A stretch of DNA of 45,799 nt from NCBI GenBank assembly GCA_021373185.1, contig JAJFTF010000012.1:1-45799 (forward strand), in the 5' to 3' direction. Positions within the stretch are counted from its first letter, which is position 1. The number at the start of each line of letters is the position of its first letter. Under the pieces are notes generated by a model that was given only the letters and a program-made list of their open reading frames with translations, did no database searches and was not told where the DNA came from. The position numbers and the translations under genes are program-made. Shown here in pieces: positions 1 to 7,025 of the stretch. This stretch comes from Betaproteobacteria bacterium. Lineage in GTDB: Bacteria; Pseudomonadota; Gammaproteobacteria; Burkholderiales; Sulfuricellaceae.

Positions 1-487
1 CTTCCAGCAGCGAGCTGGCCGGGTAAACCTGCGCTTCCTCCACCAGCGCCGCTTCGGCGGCATTCTCCGCCGGCAGGATAAAGGCGCGACCGTCGCGACA
101 GGCCTTGAAAGTCATCGCCAATGCGCCGCGAATCGGGCGCAGCGCGCCGGTCAGCGCCAACTCGCCGGCAAACTCATAGTCCATCAGTCCTTTTAACGGG
201 ATCTGTCCCGATGCCGCCAGAATGCCCAGCGCGATGGGCAGATCGAAACGCCCGCTTTCCTTGGGCAGATCGGCGGGGGCGAGATTGACGGTGATGCGGC
301 GCGCGGGAAACTCGAACTGCGCATTGAGCAGCGCGGAGCGCACCCGATCCTTGCTTTCCTTGACCTCGATCTCGGGCAGGCCGACCAGATTGAAACTCGG
401 CAGGCCGTTGGAAAGATGCACCTCGACCGTCACCAGCGGCGCTTCCATGCCGGTTAGCGCCCGGCTGTAGAGTACGGCAAGGCTCAT
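1..487 (-). CDS. comM: YifB/ComM family Mg-chelatase-like AAA+ ATPase (N-terminal part, cut by window edge)
   Basis: Leftward gene whose first 162 codons are present; the rest lies beyond base 1. The translation begins MSLAVLYSRALTGMEAPLV and continues through the conserved SFNLVGLPE and NLAPADLPKESGRFDLPIA motifs that open YifB/ComM proteins (the ChlI/Lon-protease-like fold). The Walker motifs and Mg-chelatase ATPase domain would lie outside the window. The family includes ComM, a branch-migration helicase for integrating transformed DNA. ATG is at 487-485, 30 bases after the ubiK stop, so the two probably form one transcript. Identity is firm at family level; a role in transformation here is inferred only. 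Confidence 0.9.
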   Translation of the reverse strand, partial: MSLAVLYSRALTGMEAPLVTVEVHLSNGLPSFNLVGLPEIEVKESKDRVRSALLNAQFEFPARRITVNLAPADLPKESGRFDLPIALGILAASGQIPLKGLMDYEFAGELALTGALRPIRGALAMTFKACRDGRAFILPAENAAEAALVEEAQVYPASSLLE

Positions 488-517
488 CGGAATTTGGCCG
501 CCATGACGGGGCTGTTC

Positions 518-793
518 TTACAGCGCCAGGTTTCCGCTATCTTCGCCGGCGCCATCGCCGAATCGGGCTTCAAGCCGGGCTACCGTCGCTTCCAGCGCTT
601 CCAGTTTCTCTCGTGTCCTGAGCAATACCGCCTGCTGAATGTCGAATTCTTCACGCGTGACCAGATCCAGTTTGGCAAACGCGCCCTGCAATACGGCGCG
701 CAGGTTCTTTTCAATGTCCTTGGCGGGATTGTCACCCAGTACATCGCCCAGCTTGCCGCTGATTTCCTCGAATACTTTCTGTCCCAGATTCAT
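518..793 (-). CDS. ubiK: UbiK-type accessory factor for ubiquinone biosynthesis (YqiC/BMFP family)
   Basis: A 91-residue protein, usual size for the family. The N-terminal half is an amphipathic region (KVFEEISGKLGDVLG) and the C-terminal half a coiled coil that contains the typical VTREEFDIQQAVLLRTREKL segment. In enterobacteria UbiK trimerises, binds lipid and helps the soluble Ubi complex. The start ATG (793-791) has a good ribosome site, AGGAGAAG, just upstream. It precedes comM in the same direction, a common proteobacterial pairing. No signal or membrane segment is seen. Confidence 0.85.
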   Translation of the reverse strand: MNLGQKVFEEISGKLGDVLGDNPAKDIEKNLRAVLQGAFAKLDLVTREEFDIQQAVLLRTREKLEALEATVARLEARFGDGAGEDSGNLAL

Positions 794-852
794 GATCTTC
801 TCCTGAATATTTAAACCGCTTCAGTGTACCAAAATGAGCCGTCAAGAACATA

Positions 853-869
853 CGCACTTTTTTGGTGCG
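853..869 (+). promoter_or_regulatory. NtrC-like enhancer site upstream of the porin-glnK-amtB operon
   Basis: The 17-base stretch CGCACTTTTTTGGTGCG is an inverted repeat, CGCAC-N7-GTGCG, close to the NtrC consensus TGCAC-N7-GTGCA. A second half-site, TGCACCA (873-879), follows with its centre about 20 bases on, the two-turn spacing typical of paired NtrC sites. The strong site lies about 117 bases upstream of the sigma-54 GC element. The match is read by eye. Confidence 0.65.
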
Positions 870-964
870 TCATGCACCAACATTTGAATCAAAGCGGTGC
901 TCAAATCCCCTGACGGCAACAATGGAAATAGGTATATTTTTGAATATACTTGATATTTTACATC

Positions 965-980
965 TGGCACAGTAAATGCT
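965..980 (+). promoter_or_regulatory. Sigma-54 (RpoN) promoter
   Basis: TGGCACAGTAAATGCT gives the invariant GG (966-967) and GC (978-979) separated by exactly 10 bases; the consensus is TGGCACG-N4-TTGCW. One base of the -12 element differs (A for the first T). Transcription would start near 990, giving a leader of about 40 bases before the ATG at 1029. Together with the NtrC-like site upstream and GlnK/AmtB downstream this makes a coherent nitrogen-control promoter. Confidence 0.7.
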
Positions 981-1028
981 CTGTTATTTACCGAGAACAT
1001 TCTCGCACTTACCAAAAAGGAAAATATT

Positions 1029-2253
<1,225 letters not shown>

Positions 2254-2366
2254 CCCAAACCAAATACGGCCCTCCGGCATGACCGGAACCAATTGATCCG
2301 TAAGTAAATTCAATCCGGTTTTTGCCGGGCGGCGGGCTTTTTTCGCCAATTTTCAAGGAGATTGCC

Positions 2367-3761
2367 ATGAAACAACTGATTTACGCATTAGCGTTGTTGC
2401 TGAGCCTGGGGTTCTACGGCGCGGCTCCCGCTATTGCCGATGAAGCAAATCAACCTGTAGCCGAAGTGCCGGCAGCCGCCGTTCCGGCCACCGACGCCGC
2501 GGCGCCTGCCGCAGAGCCCGTCGCCCCGGCGCCGGTGGCGCAGAAACTGGACAGCGGCAACACCGCTTGGCTGCTGACCTCCACCGCGCTGGTGCTGTTC
2601 ATGACCATTCCCGGCCTCGCGCTGTTTTACGGCGGCATGGTGCGCAAAAAGAACGTGCTCGCCACGCTGATGCAAAGCTTCTCCATTACCGCCCTGATCA
2701 CCGTGATCTGGATGGTGGCCGGTTACAGCCTGGCATTCCGGCCCGGCAGTGCTTGGCTTGGCGGGCTTGACCGCCTGTTCCTGAACGGCATGGGCGTGAA
2801 CGACATGGCCGGCACGGATGGTCAGAACATTCCGGAATCGGTATTCATGATGTTCCAGATGACCTTCGCCATCATCACCCCGGCGCTGATTGCCGGCGCT
2901 TTCGCCGACCGCATGAAGTTTTCGGCGATGCTGTGGTTCATGGCAGCATGGTCGTTGCTGGTTTATTCTCCCGTCGCCCACTGGGTATGGGGCGTGGGCG
3001 GCTGGCTGGCCGGCATGGGCGTACTCGACTACGCCGGCGGCACCGTGGTGCACATCAACGCCGGCGTTGCCGGTCTGGTGGCTGCCATCGTCCTCGGCAA
3101 GCGCCTGGGTTATGGCCGCGAACCAATGGCGCCGCACAACCTGGTGCTCACCATTGTCGGTGCCGCCATGCTGTGGGTCGGCTGGTTCGGTTTCAACGCC
3201 GGCTCGGCGCTGGGCGCTGACGGACGTGCCGGTATGGCGATGGCGGTGACGCAGATCGCTACTGCAGGCGCCGCGCTGTCGTGGATGATCGCCGAGTGGA
3301 TGGGCAAGGGCAAACCCTCGGTGCTGGGCATCGCTTCCGGCGCAGTGGCCGGCCTGGTGGCCATCACCCCTGCTTCCGGCTTCGTCGGCCCGATGGGCGC
3401 GCTGATCATCGGCCTGGTCGCCGGTGGCGTGTGCTTCTGGGGCGCCACCAGCCTGAAGAGAATGCTCGGCTACGACGACTCCCTCGACGCCTTTGGCGTG
3501 CATGGCATCGGCGGCATCGTCGGCGCCATCCTTACCGGCGTATTCGCCATGAAGGATATCGGCGGCACCGCCGGCATGCTGGAAGGCAACAGCGGACAAG
3601 TCGTCACCCAGTTGCTGGGCGTCGGCGTCACCGTGGGCTACAGCCTGGTGATGACCTTTATCATCCTCAAGGCGATCGATGTCGTCATCGGCCTGCGGGT
3701 TTCCGAGGAAGAAGAACGCGAAGGGCTGGACGTCGCGCTGCACGGCGAACACGTCGAATAA
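2367..3761 (+). CDS. amtB: Ammonium transporter AmtB
   Basis: 464 residues from the ATG at 2367, which has the RBS AAGGAG at 2355-2360; a longer in-frame opening to 2322 lacks these signals. A signal peptide (about 1-24) is followed by an Ala/Pro/Val-rich linker of about 45 residues, then the 11-helix Amt core. Visible motifs are LFYGGMVRKKNVL, the WVWGVGGWL segment, the twin-histidine regions (VVHINAG and DAFGVHGIGGIVG) and the charged C-terminal tail that contacts GlnK. The low-complexity linker after the signal is longer than in E. coli AmtB but common in betaproteobacteria. Confidence 0.95.
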   Translation: MKQLIYALALLLSLGFYGAAPAIADEANQPVAEVPAAAVPATDAAAPAAEPVAPAPVAQKLDSGNTAWLLTSTALVLFMTIPGLALFYGGMVRKKNVLATLMQSFSITALITVIWMVAGYSLAFRPGSAWLGGLDRLFLNGMGVNDMAGTDGQNIPESVFMMFQMTFAIITPALIAGAFADRMKFSAMLWFMAAWSLLVYSPVAHWVWGVGGWLAGMGVLDYAGGTVVHINAGVAGLVAAIVLGKRLGYGREPMAPHNLVLTIVGAAMLWVGWFGFNAGSALGADGRAGMAMAVTQIATAGAALSWMIAEWMGKGKPSVLGIASGAVAGLVAITPASGFVGPMGALIIGLVAGGVCFWGATSLKRMLGYDDSLDAFGVHGIGGIVGAILTGVFAMKDIGGTAGMLEGNSGQVVTQLLGVGVTVGYSLVMTFIILKAIDVVIGLRVSEEEEREGLDVALHGEHVE

Positions 3762-3787
3762 GCAAAGTTTCTCCTGCTGTAACCTTA

Positions 3788-3812
3788 GGGGCGCCTGGTG
3801 CGCCCCTTTTTT
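3788..3812 (+). terminator. Rho-independent terminator after amtB
   Basis: GGGGCGC (3788-3794), a 5-base loop, GCGCCCC (3800-3806) and six T residues. It lies 26 bases after the amtB stop and closes the porin-glnK-amtB operon. Confidence 0.9.
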
Positions 3813-4117
3813 ATTACACGCTCAGAACTGGAGAGGTGGGCGGGTGCAGGGACTGCTAGGTGCCAGTTCCAGACCTTCACTCACTTGTTAGATGCTCTCC
3901 CTCCATGAGCCGCCTCCAGCGCTAGAATTATTAGTATTATTCCCATAGTAGTTTGCTTATAACAGGGGCATAATGTGTCTGCCCCCGGTCTCCTTTTTCA
4001 TAACGTAATAACCGGACAGATAATTAACAAAAACATTAACATTCATAATCATAGGATCGCATAATGGCCGTCTCTATATTAATAAACGTCCGAACCCATG
4101 GGTCTCTTGATTAACTG
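3813..4117. other. Gene-free stretch with a candidate recombination core and a hairpin
   Basis: No convincing gene on either strand and no integrase. It holds GTTAGAT at 3887-3893, which fits the integron core consensus GTTRRRY. Inverted 7-mers GAACTGG and CCAGTTC precede it, but no good R'' partner is visible. A hairpin, GGGGCA (3965-3970) with TGCCCC (3980-3985), is followed by a short T run at 3993-3997. From about 4000 the sequence is clearly AT-rich. It may be decayed cassette or integron-border DNA. Confidence 0.4.
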
Positions 4118-4912
4118 TTAGCCCTCTCAGGATCGCTCATGCTCACCCACTACACCAAGAAGATTGACAGCATGGTGAACATCTTGTCGCATGGGTTTGC
4201 CTGGGTTGCGAACCGACGCAACTTGGTTGATATATTGATTCCTCATCACGACTATTCCGGGCGTGAGCCGCAACAGTTTGGAATGGTGTCCTTCACAGAG
4301 GCCACACCCGAAGAAGCACGGTCGCACTCCGACACCTTTGGGCGATATGGAATCGTAGTTTCGGATGAATGGGCCAAACGGCAAAATGCCCAGCGCGTTC
4401 TCTATGTTGATAGTGAAGGACTGACTACGGAGTCACTGCGTACCATTTTTGAAATCGGCTATCGTGATTGCGAAGCGCGTATCCGGTTCCCAGACGACGC
4501 AGGCTGGACAATGGCCTACGAGAATAAGGCGGTTGCCGGCGCAGTCGTTGGCGCAGCTCTGTGGGCCAATCTTCTTCAACTCTATGAGTACATGGAATCA
4601 TCACAATTCTCATGCGAGCGCGAGTGGAGGATTGTTCACCCCGATCCCTATTACAGCTTGGCCGGTCGGCGAACGGAGCAGGTAATTGATGATGTGTCAC
4701 CGCCTCAAGGGTGGGCGGAGCACTTGAATGTCGCAAAGATCGCGCCCGCTGATGTGGCAGCACTCATCTGCCCGTCCCAAGAGCGTCAGGCATTTCAGCG
4801 CGCGGTTCCAGCCCAGTATGCCAATGTCCCAGTTACGTGCACCGAGGGCTAACCCGGCGGTGCTGGGGACGCTGCGCGGTAAAGCGTCGCGCAGCGCCCC
4901 TGACCTTGAACG
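4118..4912 (+). mobile_element. Integron-type gene cassette 1 (AbiGi-like gene plus attC)
   Basis: Bounded on the left by GTTAGCC (4117-4123) and on the right by the GTTAGCC of the attC site (4912-4918), the expected G/TTAGCC crossover points. One gene fills it in the cassette direction, with a short leader and its stop codon inside the attC. No integron integrase or recognisable attI is present in the window. Confidence 0.65.
4139..4852 (+). CDS. AbiGi-like putative abortive-infection protein (cassette-borne)
   Basis: 237 residues. The opening LTHYTKKIDSMVNILSHGF, followed by a GMVSFTEATPEEARSHSDTFGRYGIVVS stretch with a YG-I-S-W pattern and a later SCEREWRIVHP, resembles the AbiGi / DUF2971-type proteins linked to phage-defence loci. 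In lactococci AbiGi acts with AbiGii, but no AbiGii-like partner is seen here. The catalytic activity, if any, is unknown. The gene is the only cargo of a cassette and its stop TAA lies inside the attC site. Its composition differs from the surrounding high-GC genes, which suggests transfer. The family call is from memory of the motif pattern and is moderate. Confidence 0.55.
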   Translation: MLTHYTKKIDSMVNILSHGFAWVANRRNLVDILIPHHDYSGREPQQFGMVSFTEATPEEARSHSDTFGRYGIVVSDEWAKRQNAQRVLYVDSEGLTTESLRTIFEIGYRDCEARIRFPDDAGWTMAYENKAVAGAVVGAALWANLLQLYEYMESSQFSCEREWRIVHPDPYYSLAGRRTEQVIDDVSPPQGWAEHLNVAKIAPADVAALICPSQERQAFQRAVPAQYANVPVTCTEG

Positions 4913-4918
4913 TTAGCC
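4847..4918 (+). repeat. attC recombination site of cassette 1
   Basis: GGCTAAC (4847-4853) and GTTAGCC (4912-4918) are exact inverted repeats and fit the RYYYAAC / GTTRRRY core pair. Between them GGGG-A-CGCTGCGC pairs with GCGCAGCG-CCCC, leaving one unpaired A, the extrahelical base that sets strand polarity in attC hairpins. The total of 72 bases is a typical attC length. Confidence 0.8.
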
Positions 4919-5603
4919 ATTCAAAGGAGAAAAACCGTGCGCTACATAGTCGTTCTGTTGAGTGTATTTCTCTCGCTTACACCCATTGCACATGCTGCTA
5001 CCGTGGGCCTTGATAGTGGGAAAGTTGATAAGGCATTCGATTTTCAAAAAGATCCGGTTTGGTGCTGGGCCGCAACCATTGAAATGGCACTGAATTACTA
5101 CGGATTCAACATTACTCAAAAGAAGATAGTCGAGCGAACATTTGGTGCAGCCGTTTCATCCACAGGAAATTGGATGCAGATGACCAACAATCTGAATTAT
5201 CTTGGGACCACGGCAGATGGGAAGAAGGTACTGGTATCGGCAACAGTTTACATGGGGGCTCCATCAAACGAAGCCATCGTCAATCATTTACGACAACAGA
5301 AGCCAATCATCCTCGCATTTAACAATCCCAATACATTTTCTGGTCACGCCATATTGGTCACAGGAGTTGAATTCCATTATGTTGGCGACAGGGTATTTAT
5401 CGACAAAATGATAATCCGAGATCCATACCCATACAGCCAAGACCATGTTGATCGACGTGGGAAGGTAGTTGTGCCTTACTTCATCACGCCAACAAATATT
5501 TGGCTTGTTGATGCAACCGTAGAACCTTAGCCCGTTCATAAATGGCTAACCATGCGTTCGAGGTGGCCTGCGCGAAAAGCCACGCAGGCACCTCAACTTC
5601 ACG
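4913..5603 (+). mobile_element. Integron-type gene cassette 2 (secreted papain-like protease plus attC)
   Basis: Starts at the TTAGCC of the preceding core site and ends at the G of the terminal attC (5603). It carries one gene in the same direction as cassette 1. It is markedly less GC-rich than the flanking chromosome. Confidence 0.65.
4937..5530 (+). CDS. Secreted papain-like cysteine protease (AvrRpt2/C39-like family)
   Basis: 197 residues from a GTG start with the strong RBS AAAGGAGA at 4923-4930. A signal peptide (1-20, ending AHA) predicts export. The core motif DPVWCWAATIEMALNYYG places a likely catalytic Cys at 43; SGHAILVTGVE gives His137 and IIRDPYPYS gives Asp162, a plausible C-H-D triad in the right order. 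This WCWAA pattern is typical of papain-like peptidases related to AvrRpt2 and C39_2. There is no propeptide, transporter or immunity gene next to it. Substrate is unknown; a role against neighbours or in processing cell-surface proteins is inference. The start lies 19 bases after the attC core, so it may rely on read-through transcription. Confidence 0.7.
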   Translation: MRYIVVLLSVFLSLTPIAHAATVGLDSGKVDKAFDFQKDPVWCWAATIEMALNYYGFNITQKKIVERTFGAAVSSTGNWMQMTNNLNYLGTTADGKKVLVSATVYMGAPSNEAIVNHLRQQKPIILAFNNPNTFSGHAILVTGVEFHYVGDRVFIDKMIIRDPYPYSQDHVDRRGKVVVPYFITPTNIWLVDATVEP

Positions 5604-5608
5604 TTGTG
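5544..5608 (+). repeat. attC-like site of cassette 2 (terminal site)
   Basis: GGCTAAC at 5544-5550 forms R''. GAGGTG-G-CCTGCG (5560-5572) pairs with CGCAGG-CACCTC (5583-5594), leaving one extrahelical G as in functional attC hairpins. The distal core is GTTGTGA (5603-5609), which departs from GTTRRRY at two positions. This is acceptable for the last site of an array, where the TT-side bases come from the host junction. Confidence 0.65.
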
Positions 5609-5720
5609 ATGACCGCTTCTAGTTGCTGAGCAGACATTTTCAAAGAAACCATGACCGGCTGCAACGGGTCGAAAAGAGTCATCCCACCGTGTCCCCGCAT
5701 TGAAATCCAGGTGGTTTGTC

Positions 5721-6230
5721 TTACAGCGCCCCCTCGATCACCGCATTCAGCTTGGCAAAATCCGGCTCGCCCAGATACTGCTGGATGATGTTGCCCTGTT
5801 TGTCGATGATGAAGGTGGTCGGGGTCAGGCGGACATTGCCGAACGCTTGGGCAACCGCGCCGCTGGCGTCGAGCGCGACGGTGAACGGCAAGCGGTTTTT
5901 CTCGGCGAACTGCCGGACATATTCGGGCGGATCGTAGCTCATCGCCACGGCGATGGTTTCCAGCCCTCGGCTGTGGTATTTTTGCCAGGTTTTCACCAGA
6001 TCGGGCATTTCCTTGATACAGCCGGGGCAACTGGTCGCCCAGAAATTCACCAGCACCACCTTGCCGCGCAGGCTGTCGAGCGCGATTTTTTCGCCGTTCA
6101 GCTCGACAAACTCCGCCTGCGGCGCGGCGGGTTTCTGTGCCAGCAGCAGGAACAGCCCGCCGGCCAACGCCACGATTAGCAGTGCCGCGATAATCAGCTT
6201 GTTGCGTCCAGATGGCGCGGTGGTATTCAT
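5721..6230 (-). CDS. TlpA-family membrane-anchored thioredoxin
   Basis: 169 residues starting at the ATG at 6230, which places one N-terminal membrane helix at about 11-31; the in-frame extension upstream to 6293 adds nothing conserved. The thioredoxin fold follows, with KVVLVNFWATSCPGC giving a CPGC active site (Cys68/Cys71) and the cis-Pro region RLTPTTFIIDKQG. Such proteins reduce periplasmic thiols, often for cytochrome c maturation or copper-site assembly. SCPGC rather than WCxxC is a variant active site. It is divergent from yqaA with about 80 bases between starts. The specific partner is unknown. Confidence 0.85.
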   Translation of the reverse strand: MNTTAPSGRNKLIIAALLIVALAGGLFLLLAQKPAAPQAEFVELNGEKIALDSLRGKVVLVNFWATSCPGCIKEMPDLVKTWQKYHSRGLETIAVAMSYDPPEYVRQFAEKNRLPFTVALDASGAVAQAFGNVRLTPTTFIIDKQGNIIQQYLGEPDFAKLNAVIEGAL

Positions 6231-6310
6231 GTCGATTCGATTCCTGCAAGTAATGGTCGCCGCTATTGTCTGGATTTTTCCTTGTTTTGTCACCCCCGAA
6301 AGTTTTGCCC

Positions 6311-6709
6311 TTGATTAGCGACGAGCTTGGCCTGGGCGGCCTGTTCCTCAGCAGCTTCCTGGCGGCCACCCTGTTGCCGGGCGGCTCGGAGGCGATATTG
6401 TTCGGCCTGCTCAAACTTAATCCCGGCCTGTTGTGGCCGGCATTGGCGCTGGCGACGCTGGGCAATACCCTGGGCGGCATGAGTTCCTACCTGCTCGGGC
6501 GCTTTCTGCCGGAGCAAAAGCCGACGCGCGGCTTGGCATGGGTACAGCGCTACGGCAGCCCGGCGTTGCTGCTGGCTTGGGCGCCGCTCGTCGGCGATGC
6601 GCTGTGTGTCGCGGCGGGCTGGCTGCGGCTGAATGCGCTTTATGTCGCGGTATTCATGGCGGTCGGCAAGCTGGCGCGTTACCTCGCTGTTGCCTGGGCG
6701 GCGGTCTGA
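6311..6709 (+). CDS. YqaA family membrane protein (DedA/SNARE-associated type)
   Basis: About 132 residues with 3-4 hydrophobic segments. GLFLSSFLAATLLPGGSEAIL at the N-terminus and LGNTLGGMSSYLLGRFLP match YqaA-like members of the DedA/VTT superfamily. No ATG fits: candidates are TTG at 6311, 6305, 6287 or 6266. I chose 6311 because it starts just before the conserved region, but it has no clear RBS. A fold-back repeat begins one base after the stop codon. Function in the family is thought to be lipid or ion transport; it is not established for this branch. Confidence 0.7.
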   Translation: MISDELGLGGLFLSSFLAATLLPGGSEAILFGLLKLNPGLLWPALALATLGNTLGGMSSYLLGRFLPEQKPTRGLAWVQRYGSPALLLAWAPLVGDALCVAAGWLRLNALYVAVFMAVGKLARYLAVAWAAV

Positions 6710-6983
6710 TAAGAGCCTATTTCAGTCGGTTTCATACTCCGCGCCGTTGCATCGAGGGGCGGAGTGCTAGGCGCGAGACACGCCGCTTGGTTATTCCAAG
6801 CAAGTGGATCGCAACAACGCAATGTGTCCCACGATGCAATGGCCCTCCGGGTTGCGGCCAGAAAGCGCGTCTGCGTTGTTGCAAAGCTTGCCAATGGAAC
6901 AACCATTGGCTGCGCCTTGCGCCTAGCAGCCATCACTTTCTGGCCGCAACGCGGGGTATGAAACCGACTGAAATAGGCTCTTA
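6710..6983. repeat. Fold-back (MITE-like) element with 28-bp perfect terminal inverted repeats
   Basis: Bases 6710-6737 are the exact reverse complement of 6956-6983. Imperfect pairing continues inward (GTGCTAGGCGC against GCGCCTAGCAG; GCAACAACGCA against TGCGTTGTTGC). A nested pair, GTTGCGGCCAGAAAG and CTTTCTGGCCGCAAC, occupies the right half. No transposase is encoded. It lies one base after the yqaA stop and about 40 bases before the start of the DUF3683 gene, so it may hold that gene's promoter. Confidence 0.9.
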
Positions 6984-7025
6984 AACCCCGAATTGCGCTA
7001 AAATTCAACTTTACCGGCAGCCTTG

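Noticed and set aside
2254..2366. Possible attenuator between glnK and amtB
   Set aside because: CCGG-rich bases before a T run suggest a hairpin, but I could not build a stable stem followed by U's; spacing is normal for an operon gap.
2388..3752. 454-codon open frame antisense to amtB
   Set aside because: His/Gln-rich antisense artefact of a high-GC membrane-protein gene.
3813..4117. Hidden integron integrase next to the cassettes
   Set aside because: Only about 300 bases, with no tyrosine-recombinase frame on either strand.
5599..5700. 33-codon frame on the minus strand (MRGHGGMTLFDPLQ start)
   Set aside because: Could be a fragment of a gene cut by the cassette insertion, but too short, without RBS, and it overlaps the attC hairpin.
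6679..7008. 109-codon frame on the minus strand
   Set aside because: Lies in the fold-back element; the same peptide ending appears from both strands because of the inverted repeats.
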